Source: Planctomyces sp. SH-PL14
GTDB lineage: Bacteria; Planctomycetota; Planctomycetia; Planctomycetales; Planctomycetaceae
Assembly (NCBI RefSeq): GCF_001610835.1
Contig: NZ_CP011270.1
Location: forward strand, 3,180,001-3,244,000
Direction of reading: 5' to 3'
DNA length: 64,000 bases
In this document: positions 34,715 through 44,547 of the stretch, in pieces
Numbering within the stretch: the first letter of the stretch is position 1
Layout of the letters: the number at the start of each line of letters is the position of its first letter
Notes under the pieces: model-generated
Seen by the model: only the letters and a program-made list of their open reading frames with translations
What the model was told of the DNA's origin: nothing
The model's database searches: none
Translations under genes and position numbers: made by a program

Positions 34715-34798
34715 ATGTCACGGCGGACGGGACGCCGTGCGCGGGATAGACTCTCAAGATCGTTCGCGGCAGCTCGGCCGCAGACCGGGAGATACCCC

Positions 34799-36505
34799 AT
34801 GCGGCTTCGCGTTTCCCTCGGCGTGTTGATGCTTCTGTGGACGACTCGCGTCGCGCAAGCGGAGCCCGTCTCGCCCGGCGCCCGGTTCGAACGGGGAGTC
34901 GTCGCCGCGGACCATCCGGCGGCCAGCGAGGCCGGGGCCGAAATGCTCCGCCGCGGCGGAAACGTAGTCGATGCCGCAGTGGCGACTTCGTTCGCCCTCT
35001 CAGTCGTCCGGCCGGCGAGCTCCGGGATCGGCGGCGGCGGGTTCATGGTGATCTGGAACGCCCGCACCCAGAAGGCGGTTGCCCTCGACTACCGCGAACG
35101 GGCCCCCAAACAGGCGACGGCCGACATGTTCGTCGGCAAGCCGGGAGCGAGCGAGCACGGCGGGCTGGCGGTCGCCGTTCCCGGGACCGTCGCTGGACTG
35201 TGTCACGCCCTTCGGGAGTACGGCACCCTCGATCTGCCGACGGTCCTGGCCCCGGCGATCCGGCTCTCCCGCGAAGGAGTCCCGGTCGACGAGCACGACA
35301 CCGATACGGCAAAGGAGATGGAGCGGCGATTCGCACAGCAGCCGGAATGGAAAGACCGGTTTGCGAACCTGTGGGCCGGCTACATCGAGCCGATCCGCAA
35401 ACCAGGTGGGCGGTTTCATTCCCCGCAGCTGCGGACGCTCGAGCGGATCGCCGCCGAGGGGCGGGACGGGTTCTATCGAGGGGCCGTGGCCGAGGCGATC
35501 GTGGCCGAAGTCCGGCGGACGGGGGGGATCCTGTCACTCGACGACCTGGCGGCGATGCAGCCGGTGACCCGCGAACCGATCCGCGCCGCGTTCGGCCAGT
35601 GGAACATCCTGACCATGCCGCCGCCGTCGAGCGGGGGGATCGCGATTGCCGAGACCCTCGGAATCCTTTCCGCGTACGAGCGGCAGCATCCGGAGTGGTC
35701 GCTCGTCGGGGCGGGGCACAATTCCCCGGAGACGATCCACGTCGTGACCGAGGCCCTGAAGCACGCCTTCGCCGACCGGGCGGAGTTTCTGGGGGATGCC
35801 GACTTCGTGGAGGTGCCGGTGAACCGGCTGCTGGAGCCCGCCCGGCTCGAGCGGCTCGCCGGCCGCATCGATCCGGCCGGCACGAAGCCGCCGGGGACGT
35901 ACGGACGGTTCGAGCCGCCGCGCGACGGGGGGACAAGCCACTTCTCGGTCATGGACCGGGAGGGAAACGCGGTGGCGTGCACGGAGACGATCAATCTGAC
36001 TTACGGCAGCTTTGTCGTGGTTCCCGAGTACGGGGTGGTGCTCAACAACGAGATGGACGACTTCACGGCGGTCCCGGGGAAGCCGAACGCCTTCGGTTTG
36101 ATCCAGTCGGCCGGGAATGCGGTGGCGCCGGGAAAGAAGCCTCTGTCGAGCATGTCCCCCACGCTCGTGTTCCGGAAGGAGGAGCCGAACCCGGTCGCGG
36201 CGCTGGGGGCGTCCGGGGGGCCGCGGATCATCACGACGACGCTTCAGGTCCTTCTCAACGTGACGGCGTTCGAGCTCTCGCCGACGGAAGCGGTCGTCGC
36301 GCCGCGGTTCCACCATCAATGGATGCCGGACGAGCTGCTGCTCGAGCCGGGGCTCTTTGAGGGTAGTGCGGGGGCGCTCGAAGGCCTCCGTCACAAGGCG
36401 ATCCGCCGGGGACGTCTGGCGGTCGGGCAGCTGGTAGTGCGGGGAAAAGAGGGCCTATGGGGGGTGAGCGATCCGCGGAAACACGGCGCTCCGGCCGGGT
36501 GGTAA
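34799..36505 (+). CDS. ggt: gamma-glutamyltransferase
   Basis: 568 residues with signal peptide (RLRVSLGVLMLLWTTRVAQA). The enzyme moves the gamma-glutamyl group of glutathione to water or amino acids in the periplasm. It is made as one chain that cuts itself before Thr379 in DGGTSHFSVMDREGNAV. Substrate-binding patterns include RRGGNVVDAAVATSFALSVV, SSGIGGGGFMVI and LNNEMDDFTAVPG plus SSMSPTLVFRKE. ASGGPRIITTTLQVLLN near the C-terminus completes the small subunit. Length is normal. It may scavenge glutathione or peptides. Confidence 0.95.
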   Translation: MRLRVSLGVLMLLWTTRVAQAEPVSPGARFERGVVAADHPAASEAGAEMLRRGGNVVDAAVATSFALSVVRPASSGIGGGGFMVIWNARTQKAVALDYRERAPKQATADMFVGKPGASEHGGLAVAVPGTVAGLCHALREYGTLDLPTVLAPAIRLSREGVPVDEHDTDTAKEMERRFAQQPEWKDRFANLWAGYIEPIRKPGGRFHSPQLRTLERIAAEGRDGFYRGAVAEAIVAEVRRTGGILSLDDLAAMQPVTREPIRAAFGQWNILTMPPPSSGGIAIAETLGILSAYERQHPEWSLVGAGHNSPETIHVVTEALKHAFADRAEFLGDADFVEVPVNRLLEPARLERLAGRIDPAGTKPPGTYGRFEPPRDGGTSHFSVMDREGNAVACTETINLTYGSFVVVPEYGVVLNNEMDDFTAVPGKPNAFGLIQSAGNAVAPGKKPLSSMSPTLVFRKEEPNPVAALGASGGPRIITTTLQVLLNVTAFELSPTEAVVAPRFHHQWMPDELLLEPGLFEGSAGALEGLRHKAIRRGRLAVGQLVVRGKEGLWGVSDPRKHGAPAGW

Positions 36506-36630
36506 GCGGGTGGAGGCGGAAGGCACCGCGTCTGGCGGACGGGTGTCCTTAGCGCACCCGATGTTGTTTGCCCAACAGGTCCACTGCGGATGCCCTGGCG
36601 GGGGGCGGGGACCTCTCGTGTGATTGATGA

Positions 36631-36697
36631 GCCCCTTGCCCGCCGGACGCCTGGCCGTCGAGAGCCGTGGGAATCATCGGGTGTCCAAACGCGGCCC
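36631..36697 (-). repeat. family A repeat fragment (remnant)
   Basis: About 67 bases match the family A arm: GCCCCTTGCCCGCCGGACGC, CTGGCCGTCGAGAG and a degraded GTGTCCAAACGCGG. The rest of the copy is gone. It lies in the convergent gap after ggt, and the other bases of that gap hold only the terminator at 36814. Confidence 0.75.
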
Positions 36698-36813
36698 GGC
36701 GTCGGGTTTCTCCCCTCAGGCCTGCCCGCTTCCCGCCCCCGCAACGCCCTGGTGCAGAGCCTCCTCGGCCTCCCGGGGCCCTGCATCGCCGACGGCCCGG
36801 AACGGTGTACCAA

Positions 36814-36848
36814 TAAAAAAAGCACGCTTCGAAACTTCGAAGCGTGCT
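36814..36848 (-). terminator. rho-independent terminator of the inverse autotransporter gene
   Basis: Perfect 12-base stem GCACGCTTCGAA / TTCGAAGCGTGC with a two-base loop. On the minus strand it ends in a run of seven or more T, 24 bases past the stop. Confidence 0.9.
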
Positions 36849-36871
36849 CGGAAACCTTGCGATCGTCTTGC

Positions 36872-39800
36872 TTACGGGAGGGTCGACCAGCCGTAAGGCA
36901 TGAAGTCGACTCCCAGCGGCCCGCCGCCACCGTTGAGGACACCGGCGGCGTCCGTGAACGGGTTGGTGTACGGGTCCGTGTCCAGGAAGAACGGGGTCGT
37001 GACAGTCCCGAAGGCGTTGCCGGCCGCACTGATCCGGAAGGTGCTTTCGCCCATGCCGGAGAAGAGGAACTGGCTCCCCGCGGCAATGGTCGGCGGCAAC
37101 GGACCGCGGAACGCGAGACGCTGGGCGTTTCGCTGACGAGTTCCCGAACCGAACGGACCGTCGTCGTCCGGCGTACCGGGGAACGGACCGTTGGGATCGT
37201 TGCCGTCCTGGGCCCGGGTCCGCGATTTGAACACCGATTCGTCGTTGTTGTAGAACGCCCCGGGATTCGACGCGTCCAGTTCTTCGCCCACGTTGTTGTT
37301 GAACGTCAGGTCGAGCCGAGCGAGCGGATCCGACTGATACGTGTTCGTGATGGTGAACGTGTTGTTGCCGTCGTTCCGCGGGTTTTCGTTACCGTCGGTC
37401 CAGGTCCCCGCGGTCGTGGTCGGGTTGACCGTCGACGTGAACGACTCGAAGTAGACGTCCGAACCGGCGTTGCCGCCCAAGCTGTTACCAATGACGGAGG
37501 CGGTCACACCCCCGCGGGTGTTGGCGAATCCGCCCGGATCGGTGATGCTCTGGCTCGCATCGCTCGTGCCGACGCGGATGACGAGGCCGGTTCCCGTGAA
37601 CCCGCTGAGGACGCCGTTGTCACGCACGTTGTTCCCGCTCATGTTGAAGATGAGGCGGGGATCCGCGAACACGCTGCCGGTGGCGTCCATGACGACCGTG
37701 CTGGCCGCGTCCGTGCTCTGGGTCGTGGAGGAGGTGTTGACCACGTACACCCCTTCCTCCTGGTTCCGCTGAATAGTGTTGTTGTTGAGGTTCACCGTCA
37801 GCCGCGTCGTGAAGTCTGCACCGTTGCCGCGGTTGAAGATCGCGACGCCGCGTCCGATGTTGTCCTGGATGATGTTGCCGGTATCGATCGTGACCGTATT
37901 GTTGGCCACGGTCTGTGAGACGATCTCGATACCGTCCTGGCCGTTGGCTTCAATGAGGTTTCCGGCGACCGCGACGTTCATCTGAGTGGTCAGAAGTCCG
38001 AGCGACGACAGCTCGATACCGTCCGCGGCGTTGGCTCGAATCACGTTGTTCGTGACGGTCAAGCTGTTCACGCCCGCATTCAGATCGATACCGGCTTCGC
38101 CACCGTTGCCCTCGATCAGGTTGTTCGCGATGACCGCGGTACCGGACTGGTTGATCTCGATCCCGTCACCCGAATTGCCGCGGATCGTGTTGTCCGGGAA
38201 CGGATTGCCGACCGAACCGATCGTGACGCCGGTGAAGTGAGCCGCGGAGATCTCGATCCCCTGGCCGCGGTCCGCGACGCCGTTCTGGCCGTTCGACTCG
38301 ATCAGGTTGTCGAAGACCTGAAGGCTCACGTTGAGCGAGTCGCCCGAACTGTTGCGGCGTTCGGTCGTCTGGATCCCTTCGTTGCCGTTGTTCGAGATCG
38401 TGTTGCCCTGGATCAGGGCGGTGATGTCCGCGTCGAACTCGGCCCGCAGGGCGATACCGCGGAAATCCTGATTGGTGATCGTGTTGTTCGTGATCGTGTA
38501 TTCGTCGGTCAGGTCCCCGTTGCGGGCCGTCGCGAGGATACCGTTGGCATTCTGCGTGAAGCGGCTGTCCGTGATGACCACGTTGTTCACGATGCCGTTG
38601 CCCTGGCGGATCAGCCGGAAGCCGGCGTCCCCCTCGACCGGGATTCCGCCGTTGACGGCGTTCCCTTCCACCGTTCCGTTGTTCGTGAACGTCACGTTCT
38701 GAACGAGCGGGTTGTTGATGGCGGCATCGCCATCGGTGAACAGGGCGAGCCCCGAGCCGGCATTGTTCAGGAACAGCGTGTTCGCGGTCAGCGGGTCGCC
38801 GAACGTCGCGTTCGGGAGGGTCGCGGTGTCGACCAGGCGGACATGGAAGCCGTCGCCGTTGAATGTCGTGTCGGCCGCCGTGTTCCGCGTGTTGCTGAAC
38901 GTGCTGTTCGTGACGTCGATGTTCGCCGTCGCGCTGTTGATCAGCGAAATTCCGACGCCGGCGTCCGCGTTGTTGTCGAACAGGTTCTGACCGTTCGTCG
39001 CGGCGGACGCTCCCATGGTCAGGTTGAACGTCGAGGTGCCGGATCCGTTGACCCGCATCCCGAAGGCGGTGTTGCCGCTGACCGTGGTGCCGGAAATGTC
39101 GGCGAAGGTGACCGTCGAGCCTCCCGAGAGATTGACGTCGATCCCGTCGTTGCCGTTGTTGGCGATCGTGGTGTTCGTCAGCGAGTCGATGTTCACCGTG
39201 CCGGTCAGCGTGCTGACCACGCTCATCCCGTCGCCGACGTTGCCGACGAAGTTGTTGTTGGCCGCCGCCGTCCCGTCGATGAAGGCATTGGTCGTCCCGC
39301 CCGACGAGGCCAGGCGGACGCCGGCCAGCCCGTTGGCGGTCGAGGTCACGTTCTGGATGGCGACGTTCATCGTGCCGCCCAGGGCGGACTCGAAGTTGAC
39401 ACCGTTCAGCGTGTTGCCGTTGATCAGGCTCGTGGTGCCGGCGAGGTTGCTTCCCACCTGCACGTTGACCGTGCCGTTGGTGGTGGCCAGGCCGTTGATC
39501 CCGTTCTCCGTGTTGCCGCTGATCGTGTTGCCGACGAACGGCCCCATCGTCACGGTGCCGGAGTTGGAAGCCTGGAGGTTGACGCCGTTTCCGCCGTTGT
39601 TCGTGAACGTGTTCCCGATGACCGTGCTGTTCATGAAGACGTTCGAGCCGGCACCGTCGGCGGAGAACAGGGCTCCGTCGTCCGCGTTGCCGGAGAACGT
39701 GTTCTGGAAGAACGCCGACTGTCCGGCGACGATCGGGCTGAACGTCATGATGCCGGCACTCTCGGCCACGAACGCCGCGCCGCGGCCTCCCGCTCCACCG

Positions 39801-41920
39801 GCGTTCGTCACGACGTTGTCGCTGACGACGTTGAAGTTCATCTGCGAGCCCGCCTGGGCCAGGAAGCCCATTCCGGCTCCGAGCTCCGGATTCAGCGGAT
39901 CGACGATATTGGTGCTGTTGGTGATCTGGTTCCCCTGGACCGACAGGTTGAACACCGTGCCGATCCCGGTCGACGTCGCCAGGATTCCCTGGCCCGTCGA
40001 GTCGATGATGTTGCTCTGCAGGCCGAACGCCGGGTCGTTGCCGTCGAGCGTGCCGCCGAGGGCGCTGACGTTGATCCCGATGTTCGTGACGCCGTTGATC
40101 GTGTTCTGGCCGATCAGGAGGTTCAGGTCCTCCGCTCCGGTCCCGGCGATGTGGTCGATCACGATGCCGTTCGTCACCGGAAGTGCACCGGTGCCGTTGA
40201 TCGTGTTGCTCGTCACGATGCCGAAGTTCTCGCCGCCGAACCGCGACGGCGGAAGGGTCGTATCGAAGCCCAGGACCGCACTGGTGTTGCTCGTGATGTC
40301 GACGGCGTCGATCGCGTTCTGGAACGTGTTGTTCGTGATGACGAAGCCGTCGACCGCCGTGGCAAACGGAGTCGAGATGCCGTCCGCGGTGCCGCTGGCG
40401 TCGATGGTGAAGCCGCTGACTTCCGTGATGTTGCCGTTGATCGAGACGACCGGCGTGCCGACCGGGGCGGCACTGTTCGTCAGGAACGGATTGGGACCGG
40501 TCGACTGGGCCGTGCCGTTGGCAAACCCGGGCAGGTCGAGCGTGGTCACGCCGTCGCCGCGGTCGATGAAGTGGAACTCATGCACCGAGCCGTCGGCCAG
40601 GGCTCCCGTGCCGAGCAGCCGTTGTCCGGTCAGCAGCTCGATGCCCGTGTTGAGGTCGGTGTCGTCCGTCGCCAGCGCGTTCCGTCCGACGAAGATGATG
40701 TCGAAGTCGGCGCGGTTCGGATCCGCCATGTAGTCGGCGACGCTGCCGAACGGATTCGTGACCGAGCCGGAGGCCGCACCGTTGGCGGCCGTCGGGTCGA
40801 TGTGGGCCACGACGATCGGGTTGCCGTCCCGCTGATCGAGGAAGAACTGCGTTTCCTGCAGGCTGACCGTGTTGGTCGAGACGCGGTAGGGACGCTTGAC
40901 CGAGGCCAGGAGCTTGTCCTGGACCTTCTTGGGCCGCAGCCAGCGGGTCTGGACGCCGCTGGGGATGGTGAGTTCGAAGTTGATGCTGGTGTTGGTGCCG
41001 AAGATCCGGTCGTGCGAGACGATCGTATTGATCCAGAAGTCTTCGGAGACCTGGAACTCGAACCGGCCGGCGATACCGAGCGCGTCCTTGGAGGCGTTGT
41101 CCCCGCCGACGAGGCCGTAGGCGCTCAGGGCCCATTCGCCGCCGTACCGGCCGAGGAACGGGATCGGGGCAGCCGCTTCCAGCTGGTACTGCTGGTAGGT
41201 GATTTCCCGCAGGAAGTTGAACAGGTAGGCAATGTTGTTCCCCTGGAAGAAGGGGGTGCCGAACGAGTTCGCGGTGGTGTACTGGTTCGAGTCCTCGAAC
41301 GGGACGTTGGCGTTGAACCGCGTGCTGAAATAGCGGCCGATGTTTTCGAGGCTCAGGCCCGCCTGGCTGTATTCGCCGCGGTGGCCGGGGTCGTAGTCGT
41401 ACCAGCCCGAGATCCCGAAGATCCGGTCCATCGAGGGGCTGTAGCGGCGGTAGCCGAGGCCGAGGCTGGCGGCCCCCTCGCCGAAGTCGGTGATGTTGAG
41501 CCGCGGGTCGAAGAACCACATGTTCATGCCATCGGTGGCGATCGGAATGAACGCGTTCAACGTGGTGTAGCCGCCCTGGAAGCCGTACTGGTCATTGTTG
41601 ACCCGGCCGACGCGGTACTGGACGTCCGCGAAGCTGGTCGCCGAGGCGAAGCCGACGGAGTCATCCTGCGGCGGGGGAGCGCCCTGGTAGGCCCGGGGGG
41701 CTTCCTGCCAGATGGCGTCCGCGTCCACCGGCTGGTAGCCGGGATACTGGGCGGGAGTGGCCACCGCGCTTCCGCTTTCGGTCCCCATGCGGATGGAGCC
41801 TTCGCCGTCGAAGCCGAAGTCAGGTCCGGCGGCCGGATACTGCGGGGCCTGGGCCATGACCGAGCCGCCGAGCATCGCGGCTGCGACTGTTCCGAGCCAG
41901 CACTTCCAGTTCTTTTTCAT
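36872..41920 (-). CDS. inverse autotransporter with right-handed beta-helix passenger
   Basis: 1682 residues. Signal peptide MKKNWKCWLGTVAAAMLGGS ending VMAQA. Residues about 80-340 look like the inverse autotransporter beta-barrel of the intimin/invasin type: YRVGRVNNDQYGFQGGYTTL, GEGAASLGLGYRRYSP, IFGISGWYDYDPGHRGEYSQ and AGLSLENIGRYFS. After a linker (about 345-400) the passenger (about 400-1640) is built of short repeats with N-G-x-G and NNTFxNN patterns (NTFTNNGGNGVNLQASNSGT, GNTISGNTENGINGL), typical of a right-handed parallel beta-helix. Barrel at the N-terminus and passenger at the C-terminus is the type Ve order. It would display a helix on the cell surface, perhaps for adhesion or polysaccharide binding. 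It has its own terminator. Confidence 0.88.
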   Translation of the reverse strand: MKKNWKCWLGTVAAAMLGGSVMAQAPQYPAAGPDFGFDGEGSIRMGTESGSAVATPAQYPGYQPVDADAIWQEAPRAYQGAPPPQDDSVGFASATSFADVQYRVGRVNNDQYGFQGGYTTLNAFIPIATDGMNMWFFDPRLNITDFGEGAASLGLGYRRYSPSMDRIFGISGWYDYDPGHRGEYSQAGLSLENIGRYFSTRFNANVPFEDSNQYTTANSFGTPFFQGNNIAYLFNFLREITYQQYQLEAAAPIPFLGRYGGEWALSAYGLVGGDNASKDALGIAGRFEFQVSEDFWINTIVSHDRIFGTNTSINFELTIPSGVQTRWLRPKKVQDKLLASVKRPYRVSTNTVSLQETQFFLDQRDGNPIVVAHIDPTAANGAASGSVTNPFGSVADYMADPNRADFDIIFVGRNALATDDTDLNTGIELLTGQRLLGTGALADGSVHEFHFIDRGDGVTTLDLPGFANGTAQSTGPNPFLTNSAAPVGTPVVSINGNITEVSGFTIDASGTADGISTPFATAVDGFVITNNTFQNAIDAVDITSNTSAVLGFDTTLPPSRFGGENFGIVTSNTINGTGALPVTNGIVIDHIAGTGAEDLNLLIGQNTINGVTNIGINVSALGGTLDGNDPAFGLQSNIIDSTGQGILATSTGIGTVFNLSVQGNQITNSTNIVDPLNPELGAGMGFLAQAGSQMNFNVVSDNVVTNAGGAGGRGAAFVAESAGIMTFSPIVAGQSAFFQNTFSGNADDGALFSADGAGSNVFMNSTVIGNTFTNNGGNGVNLQASNSGTVTMGPFVGNTISGNTENGINGLATTNGTVNVQVGSNLAGTTSLINGNTLNGVNFESALGGTMNVAIQNVTSTANGLAGVRLASSGGTTNAFIDGTAAANNNFVGNVGDGMSVVSTLTGTVNIDSLTNTTIANNGNDGIDVNLSGGSTVTFADISGTTVSGNTAFGMRVNGSGTSTFNLTMGASAATNGQNLFDNNADAGVGISLINSATANIDVTNSTFSNTRNTAADTTFNGDGFHVRLVDTATLPNATFGDPLTANTLFLNNAGSGLALFTDGDAAINNPLVQNVTFTNNGTVEGNAVNGGIPVEGDAGFRLIRQGNGIVNNVVITDSRFTQNANGILATARNGDLTDEYTITNNTITNQDFRGIALRAEFDADITALIQGNTISNNGNEGIQTTERRNSSGDSLNVSLQVFDNLIESNGQNGVADRGQGIEISAAHFTGVTIGSVGNPFPDNTIRGNSGDGIEINQSGTAVIANNLIEGNGGEAGIDLNAGVNSLTVTNNVIRANAADGIELSSLGLLTTQMNVAVAGNLIEANGQDGIEIVSQTVANNTVTIDTGNIIQDNIGRGVAIFNRGNGADFTTRLTVNLNNNTIQRNQEEGVYVVNTSSTTQSTDAASTVVMDATGSVFADPRLIFNMSGNNVRDNGVLSGFTGTGLVIRVGTSDASQSITDPGGFANTRGGVTASVIGNSLGGNAGSDVYFESFTSTVNPTTTAGTWTDGNENPRNDGNNTFTITNTYQSDPLARLDLTFNNNVGEELDASNPGAFYNNDESVFKSRTRAQDGNDPNGPFPGTPDDDGPFGSGTRQRNAQRLAFRGPLPPTIAAGSQFLFSGMGESTFRISAAGNAFGTVTTPFFLDTDPYTNPFTDAAGVLNGGGGPLGVDFMPYGWSTLP

Positions 41921-42472
41921 CGATGGCTCCAGCGTCCCTGCTGAATTTCGCTGAGTGGGTCCGCGTCCGCGGAGTGACTTGTGCCGGTCCTGCAAGATGG
42001 GCGGGGTGCGCCGACCGTTCGCAGAATGGCGGTTATTTCGATTTTTCGGCCATCAGGGCCGGTGGAGTTCAGTCGAAACGTCAAAACAGGGGGACTTTGC
42101 GGATCGTTCCGGATGTTCCGCGTGTAGCGATTCTGCGGGCCTCGACCGTCCGGCCGTTGACCCGCAGGCGGCGGATGCCTTCGGCCCGGCAGAGATCGCC
42201 GATGTCCCTTCCCGTCGAGAGGACGGGGACGGGCCCTCATGCTCCTCGGAACTTCCCACGTCCATAAAGCTCGATTGGGGAATGTGTTACGGTTGTAGGA
42301 TTTGGCCGAGCTGGTGGCGGACGGGCTGCGGTTCGCCGAAGCATTCAGCTAACGATTTCTTGAAATCCGTCGTCGGTTCGGGAATAAACGTGCACTTCTG
42401 TGTGTCAGTCAGACAGGTGCGCGGCGCGAGTCGGCCTGCGACGACAATCGATTTTCCTCTGAGGTGTTTGAG
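41921..42472. other. intergenic region, no gene seen
   Basis: 552 bases between the divergent inverse-autotransporter and small-lipoprotein starts. No family A or B repeat, hairpin or believable reading frame was found; the part near 42280-42470 is less GC-rich and probably holds the lipoprotein promoter. Confidence 0.5.
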
Positions 42473-42742
42473 ATGAAGCGAGTTCTGACGTTTGCCTTCG
42501 CCTGCGGCCTGATGGTTGGTTGCGAACCCGCCCCGGCTCCCGCTCCGCCGGCGACTCCCCCGGCCGCCACCGCTCCGGCCGCCAAGAACGACAGCACGCC
42601 CAGCGCGGAAGCTCCGAAGGTCGACACGCCTCCGGCTGCCCCGGCGACCCCGCCGGCCACCGACAAGCCTGCTGAACCGGCTGCCCCGGCCGCTGACAAG
42701 CCGGCCGAACCGGCCGCTCCGGCTGCCGAAAAGAAGGAATAG
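42473..42742 (+). CDS. Pro/Ala-rich small lipoprotein
   Basis: 89 residues: MKRVLTFAFACGLMVGCEPA with lipobox LMVGC, then a low-complexity tail of Ala, Pro, Glu and Lys (repeat unit DKPAEPAAPAA). GAGG lies about ten bases before the ATG and a strong terminator follows. The tail is likely extended and could span the cell-wall space or act as a charged linker. No domain is present and no function can be named. Confidence 0.8.
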   Translation: MKRVLTFAFACGLMVGCEPAPAPAPPATPPAATAPAAKNDSTPSAEAPKVDTPPAAPATPPATDKPAEPAAPAADKPAEPAAPAAEKKE

Positions 42743-42782
42743 TCCTTCTGCCGCGCGATGTCGCGGTGGCCTCAAGCCAAGC

Positions 42783-42815
42783 AAAACGCCCCTCGGGTTC
42801 CGAGGGGCGTTTTCG
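42783..42815 (+). terminator. rho-independent terminator
   Basis: Stem AAACGCCCCTCGG / CCGAGGGGCGTTT with a three-base loop, then TTTTCG. It ends the small lipoprotein gene. Confidence 0.9.
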
Positions 42816-42887
42816 TTGGAAGAACCGGGAACGACAGCGGCCGCTACGACGGCGAGTCGGGCGATAAGGTCATGCTCTGGAATCGTT

Positions 42888-42921
42888 TGCGGCTCGGCAG
42901 GAGCCTCGCCCTCCCGGGCTG
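42888..42921. repeat. family B palindromic repeat, single unit
   Basis: GGCTCGGCAGGAGCCTCGCC followed by CTCCC, 28 bases past the leuB stop. No inverted partner was found nearby, so this is a singlet. Confidence 0.75.
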
Positions 42922-42948
42922 GCTTCGCTCCTCCCTCGGCCCTCCACC

Positions 42949-44025
42949 CTACGCCTTGAGCCGTTCCAGGACGAGTTTTCCCATCTCCTTGGTCCCGATC
43001 GACTTTTCGCCGGCGGCGGCGATGTCCTTTGTCCGGTGGCCGGCCTTCAGGACCGCTTCGACGGCGTCTTCGATCGCCGCGGCGGGCTTCTCCAGGTTCA
43101 GCGAGTGCCGCAGCAGCATCGCGGCGGCCAGGATCGTCGCCAGCGGGTTGGCGACTCCCTTGCCGGCGATGTCAGGAGCGGAGCCGTGGATCGGCTCGTA
43201 GAGGCCGGGGCCCGGTTCGCCGAGCGACGCCGAGGGGAGGAGGCCGAGCGAGCCCGGCAGCATCGAGCCTTCGTCGGTGAGGATGTCGCCGAACATGTTT
43301 TCGGTGACGACGACGTCGAAGGCGGCGGGCTTGGAGATCAGGTGCATCGCCATCGCGTCGACGAGGACAACGTCGTACTGGATCTCGGGGAATTCCGTCT
43401 TCACGATCCGCTCCGCGACCCGCCGCCAGAGGCGGGAGGCTTCGAGGACGTTGGCCTTGTCGACGGAGGTGACTTTTTTCCGCCGCTTCATCGCGGCCTG
43501 GCACGCCATGCGGACGATCCGCTCGACCTCGTGCGTGCTGTAAATCATCGTGTTGAAAGCGGTTTCGCCGGTTTCGGTCTTCTCGAGGCCGGACTTGCCG
43601 AAGTAGAGGCCGCCGGTCAGCTCGCGGAAGAAGAGGATGTCGGTCCCCTCGATGATGTGCCGCTTGAGGGGGGAGGAGTCGATCAGCGACGGGGAGGGCT
43701 TGATCGGCCTGAGGTTGGCGTAGAGGCCGAGTTCCTTGCGGATCTTGAGGAGGCCGACTTCCGGGCGGGTTTTGGCGGTCGGGTCATCCCACTTGGGGCC
43801 GCCGACGGCTCCGAGGAGGATGGCGTCCGCTTTGCGGCAGACTTCGAGGGTTTCGGCGGGGAGGGGGTCGCCGTGGGCGTCGATGGCGCAGCCGCCGATG
43901 AGGTGGCTGGTGAATTCGAAGGTCTGGCCGAAGAGTTGTCCGACGGTTTCCAGTACGGCGCGGGCTTCGGCGACGACTTCGGGCCCGATTCCGTCTCCCG
44001 GCAACAATGCGATCTTGGCGCTCAC
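42949..44025 (-). CDS. leuB: 3-isopropylmalate dehydrogenase
   Basis: 358 residues; GTG start (GTGAGCGCC) with GGAGAG eight bases upstream. The enzyme oxidises and decarboxylates 3-isopropylmalate in leucine synthesis with NAD. Signatures: [15 protein letters not shown] at the N-terminus, [62 protein letters not shown] and [19 protein letters not shown]. Its length is usual. leuA, leuC and leuD are not in the window, and ilvN/ilvC lie 11 kb away, so the branched-chain genes are spread. Confidence 0.97.
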   Translation of the reverse strand: MSAKIALLPGDGIGPEVVAEARAVLETVGQLFGQTFEFTSHLIGGCAIDAHGDPLPAETLEVCRKADAILLGAVGGPKWDDPTAKTRPEVGLLKIRKELGLYANLRPIKPSPSLIDSSPLKRHIIEGTDILFFRELTGGLYFGKSGLEKTETGETAFNTMIYSTHEVERIVRMACQAAMKRRKKVTSVDKANVLEASRLWRRVAERIVKTEFPEIQYDVVLVDAMAMHLISKPAAFDVVVTENMFGDILTDEGSMLPGSLGLLPSASLGEPGPGLYEPIHGSAPDIAGKGVANPLATILAAAMLLRHSLNLEKPAAAIEDAVEAVLKAGHRTKDIAAAGEKSIGTKEMGKLVLERLKA

Positions 44026-44088
44026 GGCGAATCTCTCCTCGGTTTTTGGAAGGGAGGGATGATAGAGGCTGCGGGCGGTGGGGTCACT

Positions 44089-44433
44089 CGAATGCCGCCC
44101 TTGCCGGCACGGCTGTGTTCGATCAAACCCAATGTGCGACGGCCGCTGGGGTCAAGGGGGCCACGCCCCCTTGCCGCCGGAGGCACTCATGTGAGGAACC
44201 GTGGGACACAACGGACGTCCGTTTTGTGGTACCCGCGTTGAGAACTCCCTCACATCACACCGCAGGCTTTGCAATCGAAGCGGGTTGGTGAGGGGGCATA
44301 CGACACCGTGTCCGCGCTTGGACACGCACTCCTTCCGACGGTGTCCGACGAGACGGCCTCCGGCGGGCAAAGGGGCCAAGAAAACAACACAGGCCCCCTT
44401 GCATCCCCCACCAGGGGTACCCCTTGACCCGGT
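44089..44433 (+). repeat. family A intergenic repeat, copy 12
   Basis: Full copy between two divergent starts (leuB 63 bases, IMPase 114 bases). It shares the 20-base A-rich loop CCAAGAAAACAACACAGGCC with copies 10 and 13 and carries a perfect CACAACGGACGTCCGTTTTGTG-type palindrome. Confidence 0.9.
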
Positions 44434-44547
44434 TCTTTAGCCGCGTGACGTTTCCGTGACCCGCGAGAAGGTCGGGGTTCTCGCCCCCGAGCGGATTGAC
44501 TAGCCTCTTTTTTTCCCGCCCCAGCCCACTTTCCCCAGCCGCCCGCC

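Noticed and set aside
38237-41944. A 1235-codon open frame on the plus strand opposite the inverse autotransporter
   Set aside because: It is a shadow of the GC-rich, repeat-rich real gene: composition is Val/Asp/Arg/Glu-dominated, no domain or signal is seen, and the minus-strand frame has a signal peptide and clear domains.
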